From Prevotella sp. CAG:1058 (GTDB lineage Bacteria; Bacteroidota; Bacteroidia; Bacteroidales; Bacteroidaceae), in assembly GCA_000433175.1 (NCBI GenBank), contig HF986747.1, positions 1 to 22,304 of the forward strand: a stretch of 22,304 nucleotides of DNA, in the 5' to 3' direction. The position numbers and the translations under genes are program-made. Below the pieces are notes generated by a model, which saw only the letters and a program-made list of their open reading frames with translations, had not been told where the DNA came from and did not search any database. Positions 15,338-22,304 of this stretch are shown here, in pieces; position 1 is the stretch's first letter, and every line of letters begins with the position of its first letter.

Positions 15338-16576
15338 ATGGGAAAAGTATTAATGATTGGCGCCGGTGGCGTCGCTACCGTTGCAGCGTTCAAGATAGCA
15401 AAAAACGCTGACGTGTTTACCGAGTTCATGATTGCAAGTCGCCGTAAGGAGAAGTGCGACCAGATTGTCGACGCCATCCACAAGGCCGGAATTAACATGG
15501 ATATAAAGACGGCGCAGGTTGACGCCGACGACGTTGAGCAGCTCAAGGCTCTGTTCAACGACTATAAGCCCGAGCTGGTTATCAACCTTGCCCTGCCTTA
15601 TCAGGATCTTACCATAATGGACGCCTGTCTGGCTTGCGGATGCAACTATCTCGACACCGCAAACTATGAGCCTAAGGACGAGGCTCACTTTGAGTACAGC
15701 TGGCAGTGGGCATACAAGGAGCGCTTCGAGCAGGCAGGACTTACAGCCATTCTGGGCTGCGGCTTCGACCCGGGAGTGAGCGGCATCTACACAGCTTATG
15801 CTGCAAAGCATCACTTCGACGAGATTCAGTATCTCGACATCGTTGACTGCAACGCCGGAAACCACCACAAGGCTTTCGCTACAAACTTCAACCCTGAAAT
15901 CAACATCCGCGAGATTACCCAGAAGGGACTTTACTATAAGGACGGGCAGTGGCTCGAGACAGAGCCGCTCGAGGTGCACAAGGCACTCACTTATCCTAAC
16001 ATCGGTCCGCGCGAAAGCTATCTGATGCACCACGAAGAGCTGGAGAGCCTCGTAAAGAACTATCCTACCATCAAGCAGGCACGCTTCTGGATGACTTTCG
16101 GCCAGCAGTACCTGACATATCTCGACGTAATCCAGAACATCGGCATGTCGCGCATCGACGAAATCGAGTACGAAGCACCGCTTGCCGACGGCTCTGGCAA
16201 GACCGCCAAGGTTAAGATTGTTCCGCTGCAGTTCCTCAAGGCCGTGCTGCCCAACCCGCAGGACCTCGGCGAGAACTACGACGGCGAGACGAGCATAGGC
16301 TGCCGCATACGCGGACTGAAGGACGGCAAGGAGCGCACTTACTATGTTTATAACAACTGCTCGCACCAGGAGGCTTACAAGGAGACCGGCATGCAGGGCG
16401 TAAGCTACACAACGGGCGTTCCGGCTATGATCGGTGCAATGATGTTCTTCAAGGGTCTGTGGCGCAAGCCGGGCGTATGGAACGTTGAGGAGTTTGACCC
16501 GGATCCGTTCATGGAGCAGCTCAACAAGCAGGGACTGCCCTGGCACGAAGTGTTCGACGGCGACCTGGAACTGTAA
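15338..16576 (+). CDS. Carboxynorspermidine/carboxyspermidine dehydrogenase (saccharopine dehydrogenase family)
   Basis: The enzyme condenses aspartate semialdehyde with a diamine (putrescine or diaminopropane) and reduces the product with NADPH to carboxy(nor)spermidine, the first step of the alternative spermidine route; the next step is the decarboxylase NspC, which is not in the window. The Rossmann motif GAGGVA is at 8-13, followed by a saccharopine-dehydrogenase-type fold with LVINLALPYQDL, CGCNYLDTANYE and LGCGFDPGVSGIYTAYA. The length of 412 residues fits this subfamily and is shorter than fungal saccharopine reductases. The start at 15338 (MGKVLMIGAGG) is unambiguous. Lysine-type saccharopine dehydrogenase is the alternative, but the sequence pattern fits the polyamine enzyme of Bacteroidetes better. 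Confidence 0.88.
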   Translation: MGKVLMIGAGGVATVAAFKIAKNADVFTEFMIASRRKEKCDQIVDAIHKAGINMDIKTAQVDADDVEQLKALFNDYKPELVINLALPYQDLTIMDACLACGCNYLDTANYEPKDEAHFEYSWQWAYKERFEQAGLTAILGCGFDPGVSGIYTAYAAKHHFDEIQYLDIVDCNAGNHHKAFATNFNPEINIREITQKGLYYKDGQWLETEPLEVHKALTYPNIGPRESYLMHHEELESLVKNYPTIKQARFWMTFGQQYLTYLDVIQNIGMSRIDEIEYEAPLADGSGKTAKVKIVPLQFLKAVLPNPQDLGENYDGETSIGCRIRGLKDGKERTYYVYNNCSHQEAYKETGMQGVSYTTGVPAMIGAMMFFKGLWRKPGVWNVEEFDPDPFMEQLNKQGLPWHEVFDGDLEL

Positions 16577-16579
16577 TTT

Positions 16580-16632
16580 AATTCATAATTTACAATTCAT
16601 AATTCATAATTTGCAATTCATAATTCATATTT
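16580..16632 (+). repeat. AT-rich 21-bp tandem repeat, about 2.5 copies, upstream of recA
   Basis: Copy 1 is at 16580-16600 and copy 2 at 16601-16621 (20 of 21 bases equal); a partial third copy runs to 16632. The unit contains AATTCATAATT twice-overlapping with CAATTCAT. It fills most of the gap between the polyamine gene and recA. Confidence 0.8.
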
Positions 16633-16674
16633 AAGGGTGTTTACATCCTTTATTCCTGATACATAGTTCAGAAT

Positions 16675-17709
16675 ATGGCAAAAGAAAAAGATACTGAGGG
16701 CATGAGCATGCAGGAGGGCAAACTGAAAGCCCTTCAGGCTGCCATGGCCAAAATAGAAAAGGACTTCGGCAAGGGCTCGATAATGAAACTGGGCGACGAG
16801 AGCATCGAGGCAGTCGAGGTAATACCAACGGGCAGCATCGGCCTTAACGCCGCATTGGGCGTGGGCGGTTATCCGCGCGGAAGGATTATCGAGATTTACG
16901 GACCTGAGAGTAGTGGTAAGACCACGCTTGCAATACACGCCATTGCCGAGGCGCAGAAGGCCGGCGGCATTGCTGCGTTTATCGACGCGGAGCATGCCTT
17001 TGACCGCTTCTATGCAGCAAAATTGGGTGTCGATGTTGAGAACCTGTTGATTTCACAGCCCGACAACGGCGAGCAGGCTCTTGAGATAGCCGACCAGCTT
17101 ATCCGTTCGTCTGCAATCGACATACTTGTCGTCGACTCTGTTGCGGCGCTTACGCCAAAGGCCGAAATCGAGGGCGACATGGGCGACAACCGGGTCGGCC
17201 TGCAGGCACGCCTCATGAGCCAGGCGTTGCGCAAGCTGACCTCAACCATAAGCAAGACCAATACCACTTGCATCTTCATCAACCAGCTGCGTGAGAAAAT
17301 CGGTGTAATGTTCGGCAACCCCGAAACCACAACGGGCGGTAACGCCTTGAAGTTCTACGCCAGCGTGCGTCTCGACATCCGCCGCGTCACCAGCATAAAG
17401 GACGGCGACCAGGTTATCGGCAACCAGGTGCGTGTCAAGGTTGTAAAGAACAAGGTCGCTCCGCCGTTCCGCAAGGCCGAGTTCGAGATAACTTTCGGCG
17501 AAGGCATATCAAAGGTCGGCGAACTTGTCGACCTCGGCGTAGAGTACGGCATCATACAGAAAAGCGGTTCGTGGTTCTCTTACCAGGGCAGCAAGCTCGC
17601 ACAGGGACGTGATGCCACAAAGACCCTGCTCAAGGACAATCCCGAACTTTGCGACGAGATAGAGGCACAGATTATGCAGGCTATCTCTGACAAGAATGAA
17701 ATAATGTAA
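16675..17709 (+). CDS. recA: Recombinase RecA
   Basis: RecA forms filaments on single-stranded DNA, carries out ATP-dependent strand exchange in recombinational repair and can stimulate self-cleavage of LexA-type repressors. Walker [10 protein letters not shown] is at 76-84, followed by the IDAEHAFD segment, the Walker [21 protein letters not shown] stretch and [30 protein letters not shown], covering the L1/L2 DNA-binding region. The 344 residues are a normal length. The ATG at 16675 gives [10 protein letters not shown]. The upstream gap is mostly an AT-rich tandem repeat and shows no clear TAnnTTTG box or LexA-type palindrome. A terminator follows at 17742-17769. Confidence 0.98.
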   Translation: MAKEKDTEGMSMQEGKLKALQAAMAKIEKDFGKGSIMKLGDESIEAVEVIPTGSIGLNAALGVGGYPRGRIIEIYGPESSGKTTLAIHAIAEAQKAGGIAAFIDAEHAFDRFYAAKLGVDVENLLISQPDNGEQALEIADQLIRSSAIDILVVDSVAALTPKAEIEGDMGDNRVGLQARLMSQALRKLTSTISKTNTTCIFINQLREKIGVMFGNPETTTGGNALKFYASVRLDIRRVTSIKDGDQVIGNQVRVKVVKNKVAPPFRKAEFEITFGEGISKVGELVDLGVEYGIIQKSGSWFSYQGSKLAQGRDATKTLLKDNPELCDEIEAQIMQAISDKNEIM

Positions 17710-17741
17710 TACACAGAGTAATATTAAAGAATTAGGGAAAT

Positions 17742-17778
17742 TGCCGGCACCTGTTTTTTAGTGCCGGCATATTTTCTT
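17742..17778 (+). terminator. Rho-independent terminator of recA
   Basis: TGCCGGCAC (17742-17750) pairs with GTGCCGGCA (17761-17769) around a 10-base T-rich loop and is followed by TATTTTCTT. It is 32 bases past the recA stop. Confidence 0.8.
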
Positions 17779-17804
17779 AATTCTTTGTTTTTTCATCAAT
17801 CAAT

Positions 17805-18476
17805 ATGCGCGTCGATGCAAGTCTGCTGGAAAGTTGGTTCGCCCTTTTCAATGTGAGGTATTTTGAAGGAGCATTGCCCGAGCCTGCCTTTGCCGTAGGA
17901 CGCTCGCGCACGCGTCTCGGTTCGCTTACCTGGCGTTACAAGTACAAGCTGTTCTCCCGGCGTCCTTGCAGTTATGTCATCCGTGTCAGCAATTATTACG
18001 ACCTTGACGAGTTTCAGTTCAAGAGCGTGTTGCTTCATGAGATGATACATCTTCACATCGTTTCGCGCCGTCTTAAGGACTCTTCACCCCATGGAGTGCT
18101 GTTCCGTAAGATTATGAATGAAATAAATGCAGACGGATGGCATGTCAGCGTTTCAGCCAACATGCGCGGCGTAAGCCGTTCAAGGTGTGCCGCCGGCAGG
18201 CGTAAGCGCATAGTGCTTGCAGCGTGCATGGCAGACGGCCGTCATCTGCTGTCTGTCGTCAGCCCCCGGCATGTCATGACAGTCGACCATGTCGTCAGAC
18301 GTTCTTCCGGCGTAAAGTCATATTCGTGGCATGTTTCCGCCGACGAATATTTTGCCGACTTTCCGGTGGTACGCACGCCTAAGGGGCGTATCGTTTCTGC
18401 CGACACATATTCCAGGATGCTGTCTTCAATGAGTCCTGCCGACCCGGATAAGCTGTCAAGTCTGGCAGGTGTATAG
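17805..18476 (+). CDS. SprT-like zinc metalloprotein
   Basis: The N-terminal half (about 5-115) is a SprT-like domain: an N-terminal helix with WFALFNVRYFEGALP (11-25), a strand segment with LGSLTW (38-43), the zinc motif HEMIH (His78, Glu79, His82) in LLHEMIHLH, and a third likely ligand His96 in DSSPHGVLF. In eukaryotes SprT-type proteases such as Spartan remove DNA-protein crosslinks; the substrate of the bacterial proteins is not known. The C-terminal 100 residues (about 120-223) are basic, rich in Arg, Ser and Val, and match nothing I know. There is no signal peptide, so it should be cytoplasmic. Its position straight after recA would suit a repair role, but a terminator lies between them, so this is only suggestive. 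Confidence 0.85.
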   Translation: MRVDASLLESWFALFNVRYFEGALPEPAFAVGRSRTRLGSLTWRYKYKLFSRRPCSYVIRVSNYYDLDEFQFKSVLLHEMIHLHIVSRRLKDSSPHGVLFRKIMNEINADGWHVSVSANMRGVSRSRCAAGRRKRIVLAACMADGRHLLSVVSPRHVMTVDHVVRRSSGVKSYSWHVSADEYFADFPVVRTPKGRIVSADTYSRMLSSMSPADPDKLSSLAGV

Positions 18477-18520
18477 CCTGCCGCCCGTGTGTTACGTTTA
18501 GATTTAGACGTATAATATAA

Positions 18521-18583
18521 AACGTGAGCAGGGTTGAAACCCGTCTCACGTTATAGAAATTCCCTGTGTCTTGTCAGACAGGG
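18521..18583. terminator. Two hairpins between convergent genes
   Basis: The first (18521-18552) pairs AACGTGAG with CTCACGTT and, past a 2-base mismatch, GGGT with ACCC. The second (18562-18583) pairs CCCTGT with ACAGGG. Neither has a long T run; on the minus strand the first is followed by a short U-rich stretch. They lie between the SprT-like gene and the leftward HTH gene and may end both. Confidence 0.5.
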
Positions 18584-18635
18584 CCATTTCCGCATGTATT
18601 TGTTTGTGTTGGTTGTTATTGTTGAAGTTTAAGAA

Positions 18636-18896
18636 TCACTTTTCAGAACATTTATTTGCGCCTAGTTTTTCGCTATAATATTTAAAGAAGTCAAAGTTTA
18701 GGATTTCTGATATTTTGAACAGTTCTTCCGTTCCTATCGTGTGCTTGTTGAATATCTTGTAAACATTGGTCCTGCTTGTCCCCAATTGTGCCGCAAACCA
18801 CACAACTGTCACACGTTTTTCCTTTAGTTTAGCTTTGATGATAGACCCTATGTTTATGCCAGTATTTTCCTTTTTAATAGTGTCCCTCCCTTTCAT
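18636..18896 (-). CDS. Small HTH (XRE-like) DNA-binding protein
   Basis: The 86-residue product has a basic N-terminus, then IGSIIKAKLKEKRVTVVWFA and a Cro/cI-type helix-turn-helix at about 30-50 (FAAQLGTSRTNVYKIFNKHT), followed by a helix with EELFKISEILNFDFFKYYSE. This order is usual for small XRE-family regulators of Bacteroidetes; no ligand or toxin partner domain is present. No toxin gene or other partner is adjacent. It is more AT-rich than its neighbours and carries a strong promoter of its own (18927-18958) with a leader of only about 24 bases. It may regulate itself or the SprT-like gene, but nothing in the sequence shows the target. The start at 18896 is the only ATG before the HTH. 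Confidence 0.8.
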   Translation of the reverse strand: MKGRDTIKKENTGINIGSIIKAKLKEKRVTVVWFAAQLGTSRTNVYKIFNKHTIGTEELFKISEILNFDFFKYYSEKLGANKCSEK

Positions 18897-18926
18897 GTTT
18901 TGATTTGTCTATTTTGTTAGTACGTG

Positions 18927-18958
18927 CAAAGGTATGCCTATTTATCGATAAAAACAAA
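18927..18958 (-). promoter_or_regulatory. Promoter of the small HTH gene (consensus Bacteroidetes type)
   Basis: On the minus strand TTTG (18958-18955), a 20-base spacer and TACCTTTG (18934-18927) match the -33/-7 consensus exactly. From 18959 to 19151 I see no gene or clear signal. Confidence 0.75.
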
Positions 18959-19151
18959 CCGCCATTTTGACGTAATGGAGTATGGTGTTGGCAAGTGTGT
19001 TTATTCGGTTGGTTTTTGTGTTTGTTTGGTGTTAATTTGTCGTGTTTGCCTGACCCGGCTTATTCGTGTATTTCCGTATCAGGCGAATGATAAGGCATGA
19101 GTACCAACAGGCTCCGGCAAAGGGCAATGGCATGCCTGGATACGGTAAGTT

Positions 19152-19201
19152 ACAGACAAGGCAGCCTCGTCCATTCTGTTGGACGAGGCTGCCTTGTCTG
19201 T
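19152..19201 (-). terminator. Perfect 21-bp hairpin after alaS
   Basis: Arms at 19152-19172 and 19181-19201 are exact complements over 21 bp with an 8-base loop. It begins 15 bases past the alaS stop codon. No T run follows on either strand, so it differs from the other terminators here; it may act in termination or as a 3'-end stabiliser. Confidence 0.65.
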
Positions 19202-19216
19202 CATGATGTACGTGGT

Positions 19217-21847
19217 TTACAGATTGCTCAGCTCTACCACTTTGTCTACTGCGGCCGAGAGTCCGTCAACGTCTTTACCGCCTGCCGTTGCGAAGTGCGG
19301 TTGTCCGCCGCCGCCACCCTTTATCAGTTTGGCAGCCTCGCGTACCATCTGGCCTGCGTTGAGGTTGTGCTCCTTGACAAGGTCTTCACTTATCATCACG
19401 CTCAGGGTCGGGCGTCCGTCAAACGTGCTGCCTATTACGCACAGCATGTGCTCCGGCTCGGCGGCGCGTATCTTGAACACGAGGTCTTTGGCTGCGTCCT
19501 GCTTCATCATCAGCGTGGCTGTAATGACCTTTACGCCGTTCACCATGCGGGCCTGTGATATAAGTTTGTCCTTTACCCTTTCCACTCTTTCAGCCTGGAA
19601 CTGCTCTATGCTCTTTCTCATCGAGTCGTGTTCCTCTATATATTTTTCTATAACGCCAAGAAGGTCCTTGGTATTGTTGAACAATGCCTTTATGGCCTTC
19701 ATTCCGTCTTCAAGTTCGTACATGAGCGATTCGCACTCTTTTCCGGTCTTGGCCTCTATACGGCGCACACCGGCTGCGACGCTGCTCTCCGATATTATCT
19801 TGAACATGCCTATGCGGCCTGTCGACTTGGCGTGGATACCACCGCAGAACTCTACGCTCGGACCGAAGTGTACAACGCGTACCTTGTCGCCGTATTTCTC
19901 GCCGAACAAGGCTATAGCACCCATCTTCTTGGCTTCCTCTATCGGCATGTCGCGGTGCTCGTCGAGCGGTATGTCCTGGCGTATCATGTCGTTCACCATG
20001 ACTTCCACCTGGCGTATTTCCTCGTCGGTCACTTTCTGGAAGTGCGAGAAGTCGAAGCGCAGCGTGTCAGCCGATACGTACGAGCCTTTCTGCTCCACGT
20101 GGTCGCCCAGCACCTGCTTGAGCGCATAGTCCAAAAGGTGGGTCGCCGTGTGGTTGGCGGCGCTTGCCTCGCGCTTGTCCGTGTCCACACAAGCCATGAA
20201 GTCGGCTTCTGGCTGCTTGGGCAGCTGCTTTACTATGTGTATCGACTGGTTGTTCTCTCTCTTTGTGTCGACTATCTCAACCGTCTCGTTCTCGCTTACC
20301 AGTACGCCGCAGTCGCCTACCTGGCCGCCCATCTCGCCGTAGAACGGCGTGTTGTCAAGCACGAGTTCGTAGAAGGTGTTCTTCTTCTGCGTAACCTTGC
20401 GGTAGCGCAGTATGTGGCATTCGTACTCAGTGTAGTCGTAGCCCACGAACTGCTGTTCGCCCTGGCGCAGCTCTGTCCAGTCGCTGTTCTCTACTACGGC
20501 GGCGTTACGTGCACGTTGTTTCTGCTTCTGCATTTCCTCGTCAAACTGCTTCTCGTCGACGGTCAGTCCGTTTTCGCGGCAGATGAGTTCGGTAAGGTCG
20601 AGCGGGAATCCGTAAGTGTCGAACAGGCGGAACGCCTTTGCACCGTCAAGTTCGGTCTTGCCTTCCTTCTTCACTTCCTCCATTGCTTCAGCCAGCATGC
20701 TGATGCCGTTAGACAGCGTGCGCAGGAACGAGTCTTCCTCTTCTTTCATCACGCGCATTATCAGTTCGCGCTGTGCCGGCAGTTCGGGATAGGCTTCGCC
20801 CATCTCATGTATCAGCGTTGGCACGAGACGGAAGAGGAACGCCTCCTTCTGTCCCAAGAAGGTGTATGCGTAGCGCACGGCACGGCGCAGTATTCGGCGT
20901 ATCACGTATCCGGCCTTGGCATTGCTCGGCAGCTGTCCGTCAGCGATTGAGAATGCTACTGCACGCAGGTGGTCGGCAACAACGCGCATGGCCACGTCGG
21001 TCTTCTCGTCCTTGCCGTATTCCTTGCCTGACAGTCGTGCTATTTCTTTTATAATCGGCTGGAAAATGTCGGTGTCGTAGTTTGAGTGCTTGCCTTGCAG
21101 GGCGCGTACCAGTCGCTCGAAGCCCATGCCCGTATCGATAACGTTCATCGAGAGTTTCTCCAGCGAGCCGTCAGCCTTGCGGTTGAACTGCATGAACACA
21201 AGGTTCCATATTTCGATAACCTGCGGGTCGTCCTTGTTTACAAGTTCGCGTCCGGGCACTTTTGCCTTTTCCTCAGGTGTACGTGAGTCGAGGTGGATTT
21301 CTGAGCATGGACCGCAGGGACCTGTATCGCCCATTTCCCAGAAGTTGTCGTGCTTGTTTCCGTTGATTATGTGGTCGGCCGGCACGTGCTTTGCCCAGTA
21401 GCGTGCGGCTTCGTCGTCGCGCTCAAGGTTTTCCTCTTTTGAGCCTTCAAATACTGTTACGTACAGGTCGGCAGGGTCAAGTCCTATAACGTCTACAAGA
21501 TATTCCCAGGCATAGTCGATGGCGCCTTCTTTAAAATAGTCGCCGAAGCTCCAGTTGCCCAACATCTCGAACATGGTGTGGTGGTAAGTGTCGTGTCCCA
21601 CCTCTTCAAGGTCGTTGTGCTTGCCGCTTACGCGCAGGCACTTCTGCGAGTCGGCGCGTCGGCGCGGCTCGGGGTCGCGTGTGCCCAGGATGATGTCCTT
21701 CCACTGGTTCATGCCCGCGTTGGTGAACATCAGCGTGGGGTCGTCTTTTATCACCATCGGTGCCGACGGTACTATCTGGTGTCCTTTCGATTCAAAGAAC
21801 CGTTTGAACGATTCACGGATTTCGTTAGCTGTAAGTTGCTGTTTCAT
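19217..21847 (-). CDS. alaS: Alanyl-tRNA synthetase
   Basis: AlaRS charges tRNA-Ala and hydrolyses mischarged Ser- and Gly-tRNA-Ala. The class II catalytic domain is N-terminal (motif 1 region near [12 protein letters not shown] at 41-52; [16 protein letters not shown] near 91-106; GMGFERL at 240-246). The editing domain has zinc-type ligands HTATH (His566, His570) and CGGIH (Cys668, His672). The C-terminal part ends in a DHHA1 domain with the glycine-rich [16 protein letters not shown]. The 876 residues are full length and no key residue is missing. The ATG at 21847 ([14 protein letters not shown]) is the family start. A consensus promoter at 21936-21967 gives a leader of about 80 bases that can fold through GCCGG/CCGGC, and a 21-bp hairpin follows the stop codon. 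Confidence 0.98.
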   Translation of the reverse strand: MKQQLTANEIRESFKRFFESKGHQIVPSAPMVIKDDPTLMFTNAGMNQWKDIILGTRDPEPRRRADSQKCLRVSGKHNDLEEVGHDTYHHTMFEMLGNWSFGDYFKEGAIDYAWEYLVDVIGLDPADLYVTVFEGSKEENLERDDEAARYWAKHVPADHIINGNKHDNFWEMGDTGPCGPCSEIHLDSRTPEEKAKVPGRELVNKDDPQVIEIWNLVFMQFNRKADGSLEKLSMNVIDTGMGFERLVRALQGKHSNYDTDIFQPIIKEIARLSGKEYGKDEKTDVAMRVVADHLRAVAFSIADGQLPSNAKAGYVIRRILRRAVRYAYTFLGQKEAFLFRLVPTLIHEMGEAYPELPAQRELIMRVMKEEEDSFLRTLSNGISMLAEAMEEVKKEGKTELDGAKAFRLFDTYGFPLDLTELICRENGLTVDEKQFDEEMQKQKQRARNAAVVENSDWTELRQGEQQFVGYDYTEYECHILRYRKVTQKKNTFYELVLDNTPFYGEMGGQVGDCGVLVSENETVEIVDTKRENNQSIHIVKQLPKQPEADFMACVDTDKREASAANHTATHLLDYALKQVLGDHVEQKGSYVSADTLRFDFSHFQKVTDEEIRQVEVMVNDMIRQDIPLDEHRDMPIEEAKKMGAIALFGEKYGDKVRVVHFGPSVEFCGGIHAKSTGRIGMFKIISESSVAAGVRRIEAKTGKECESLMYELEDGMKAIKALFNNTKDLLGVIEKYIEEHDSMRKSIEQFQAERVERVKDKLISQARMVNGVKVITATLMMKQDAAKDLVFKIRAAEPEHMLCVIGSTFDGRPTLSVMISEDLVKEHNLNAGQMVREAAKLIKGGGGGQPHFATAGGKDVDGLSAAVDKVVELSNL

Positions 21848-21935
21848 ATTGTGTTATAAATCTTGTTTACGAAACAAAAGCCGGTGTGCGGCGCTGTGCG
21901 CTGACGCTGTTGCCGGCATGTTAATTATCGGGCAG

Positions 21936-21967
21936 CAAAATTATAAAAAATCATACAAAAAGCCAAA
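21936..21967 (-). promoter_or_regulatory. alaS promoter (consensus Bacteroidetes type)
   Basis: On the minus strand TTTG (21967-21964), a 20-base spacer and TAATTTTG (21943-21936) match the -33/-7 consensus exactly. Transcription would start near 21930. Confidence 0.75.
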
Positions 21968-22092
21968 TCCGGAGCGGTGCAAATGTGTTTTGTGTCAGTC
22001 TAAATCGAAAATATCAGCTGTTTTAGTGAGTTATGCAGTAAAAGTATTTACTCTTGATGCCAAATTCATTTTATTATTTAGCAAATCTGTTC

Positions 22093-22123
22093 ATTGCCGG
22101 TTTTCAACATGTTTTTACTTTTG
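22093..22123 (+). promoter_or_regulatory. Promoter-like module 1 of the right-edge repeat chain
   Basis: ATTG (22093-22096), a 19-base spacer and TACTTTTG (22116-22123) fit the -33/-7 pattern with one mismatch. It points rightwards, out of the window. Confidence 0.5.
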
Positions 22124-22176
22124 GATAAGGCAGGATACGGCTCGGCATAATCAAAATGAAAAAACTTCATTTTTAT

Positions 22177-22208
22177 TTTGCTTCTGCACTCGCCTTTCAC
22201 TACCTTTG
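22177..22208 (+). promoter_or_regulatory. Promoter-like module 2 of the right-edge repeat chain
   Basis: TTTG (22177-22180), a 20-base spacer and TACCTTTG (22201-22208) match the Bacteroidetes consensus exactly, pointing rightwards. Confidence 0.6.
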
Positions 22209-22254
22209 AATAAGATAAGCGGCATCTCGGCAATAAAAGTAAATACTCATTTAC

Positions 22255-22285
22255 TTTGTATTGCTCTTGATTTGCATTATCTTTG
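22255..22285 (+). promoter_or_regulatory. Promoter-like module 3 of the right-edge repeat chain
   Basis: TTTG (22255-22258), a 19-base spacer and TATCTTTG (22278-22285) match the Bacteroidetes consensus exactly, pointing rightwards towards a gene outside the window. Confidence 0.6.
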
Positions 22286-22304
22286 AATAAGGCAGGATGC
22301 GGCT

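Larger units (their letters stand above)
22120..22304 (+). repeat. Chain of imperfect ~80-bp repeats, each with a palindrome and promoter-like boxes
   Basis: Units begin with TTTGRATAAG at 22120, 22205 and 22282 (steps of 85 and 77 bases); the third runs off the window. After the head come a GCGGC/CTCGGCA-like segment, a palindrome, then a TTTG box and a C/T-rich stretch with GCTYTTG or GCTTCTG, ending in TACC or TATC just before the next TTTG. The palindrome differs between units: AAAATGAA/TTCATTTT (22153-22173) in one and AAAGTAAAT/ATTTACTTT (22236-22257) in the next. No protein is encoded. Confidence 0.7.

Noticed and set aside
15350..16546. 398-codon minus-strand open frame opposite the carboxynorspermidine dehydrogenase gene
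   Set aside because: It is a shadow of the real gene; the translation is rich in Leu, Val and Ala without any recognisable fold.
19628..20950. 440-codon plus-strand open frame opposite alaS
   Set aside because: alaS on the other strand has every expected motif; the antisense translation is a low-complexity mix rich in Val, Leu and Tyr with no domain.
21588..22286. Plus-strand open frame running from opposite alaS into the right-edge repeats
   Set aside because: The first part is antisense to alaS and the rest crosses the alaS promoter and the repeat chain; no protein similarity is visible.
22120..22304. CRISPR array at the right edge
   Set aside because: The repeats are imperfect, about 80 bases apart, contain promoter-like boxes and lack constant-length spacers.

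Overview
The window looks like chromosomal DNA from a member of the Bacteroidales, most likely Prevotella or a close relative. Four things point there: promoters of the form TTTG - 19 to 21 bases - TAnnTTTG, little sign of Shine-Dalgarno sites, a parA-parB-DUF5683-LysM transglycosylase-rel gene order that I recall from Bacteroidales, and a protein fragment with a type IX secretion (T9SS) sorting domain. No phage, plasmid, CRISPR array, tRNA or rRNA was seen.

Left part (1-7750). After the 3' end of an unrecognised Cys-rich ORF, six genes are read leftwards from about 7734: parA, parB, a DUF5683 membrane protein, an MltD-like LysM transglycosylase, the (p)ppGpp synthetase/hydrolase rel, and a secreted pectin methylesterase. 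The gaps are 4 to 55 bases and a strong terminator closes the set at 463-492. The cluster links chromosome partition, envelope growth and the stringent response; the pectinesterase looks like an accessory addition at its end.

Middle part (7750-13340). surE (+) diverges from parA and lpxB (+) lies about 3.1 kb further on. I recall surE and lpxB as neighbours in this order. Here they are separated by a leftward TPR-membrane-LuxR-type regulator broken by one in-frame TGA codon, and by the 5'-truncated C-terminal part of a secreted S8-type peptidase with a T9SS sorting domain. A perfect 12-bp palindrome sits directly at the truncated end.

Right part (13340-22304). A lone rhaD (-) is followed by a conserved Bacteroidales protein (probably DUF6621), carboxynorspermidine dehydrogenase (polyamine synthesis), recA and a SprT-like metalloprotein gene (all +), then a small HTH regulator (-) and alaS (-). 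Stretches of more than 300 bases without a gene are 13004-13339 (two terminators and a bipartite palindrome), 14150-14628 (two promoters and a pair of 25-bp repeats), 18897-19216 (one promoter and one large hairpin, otherwise nothing seen) and 21848-22304 (alaS promoter and leader, then a chain of imperfect repeats of about 80 bp, each carrying a rightward promoter-like module and a different palindrome). I did not find a clear new multi-gene system. The best leads are the repeat/promoter chain at the right edge and the decayed insertion between surE and lpxB.
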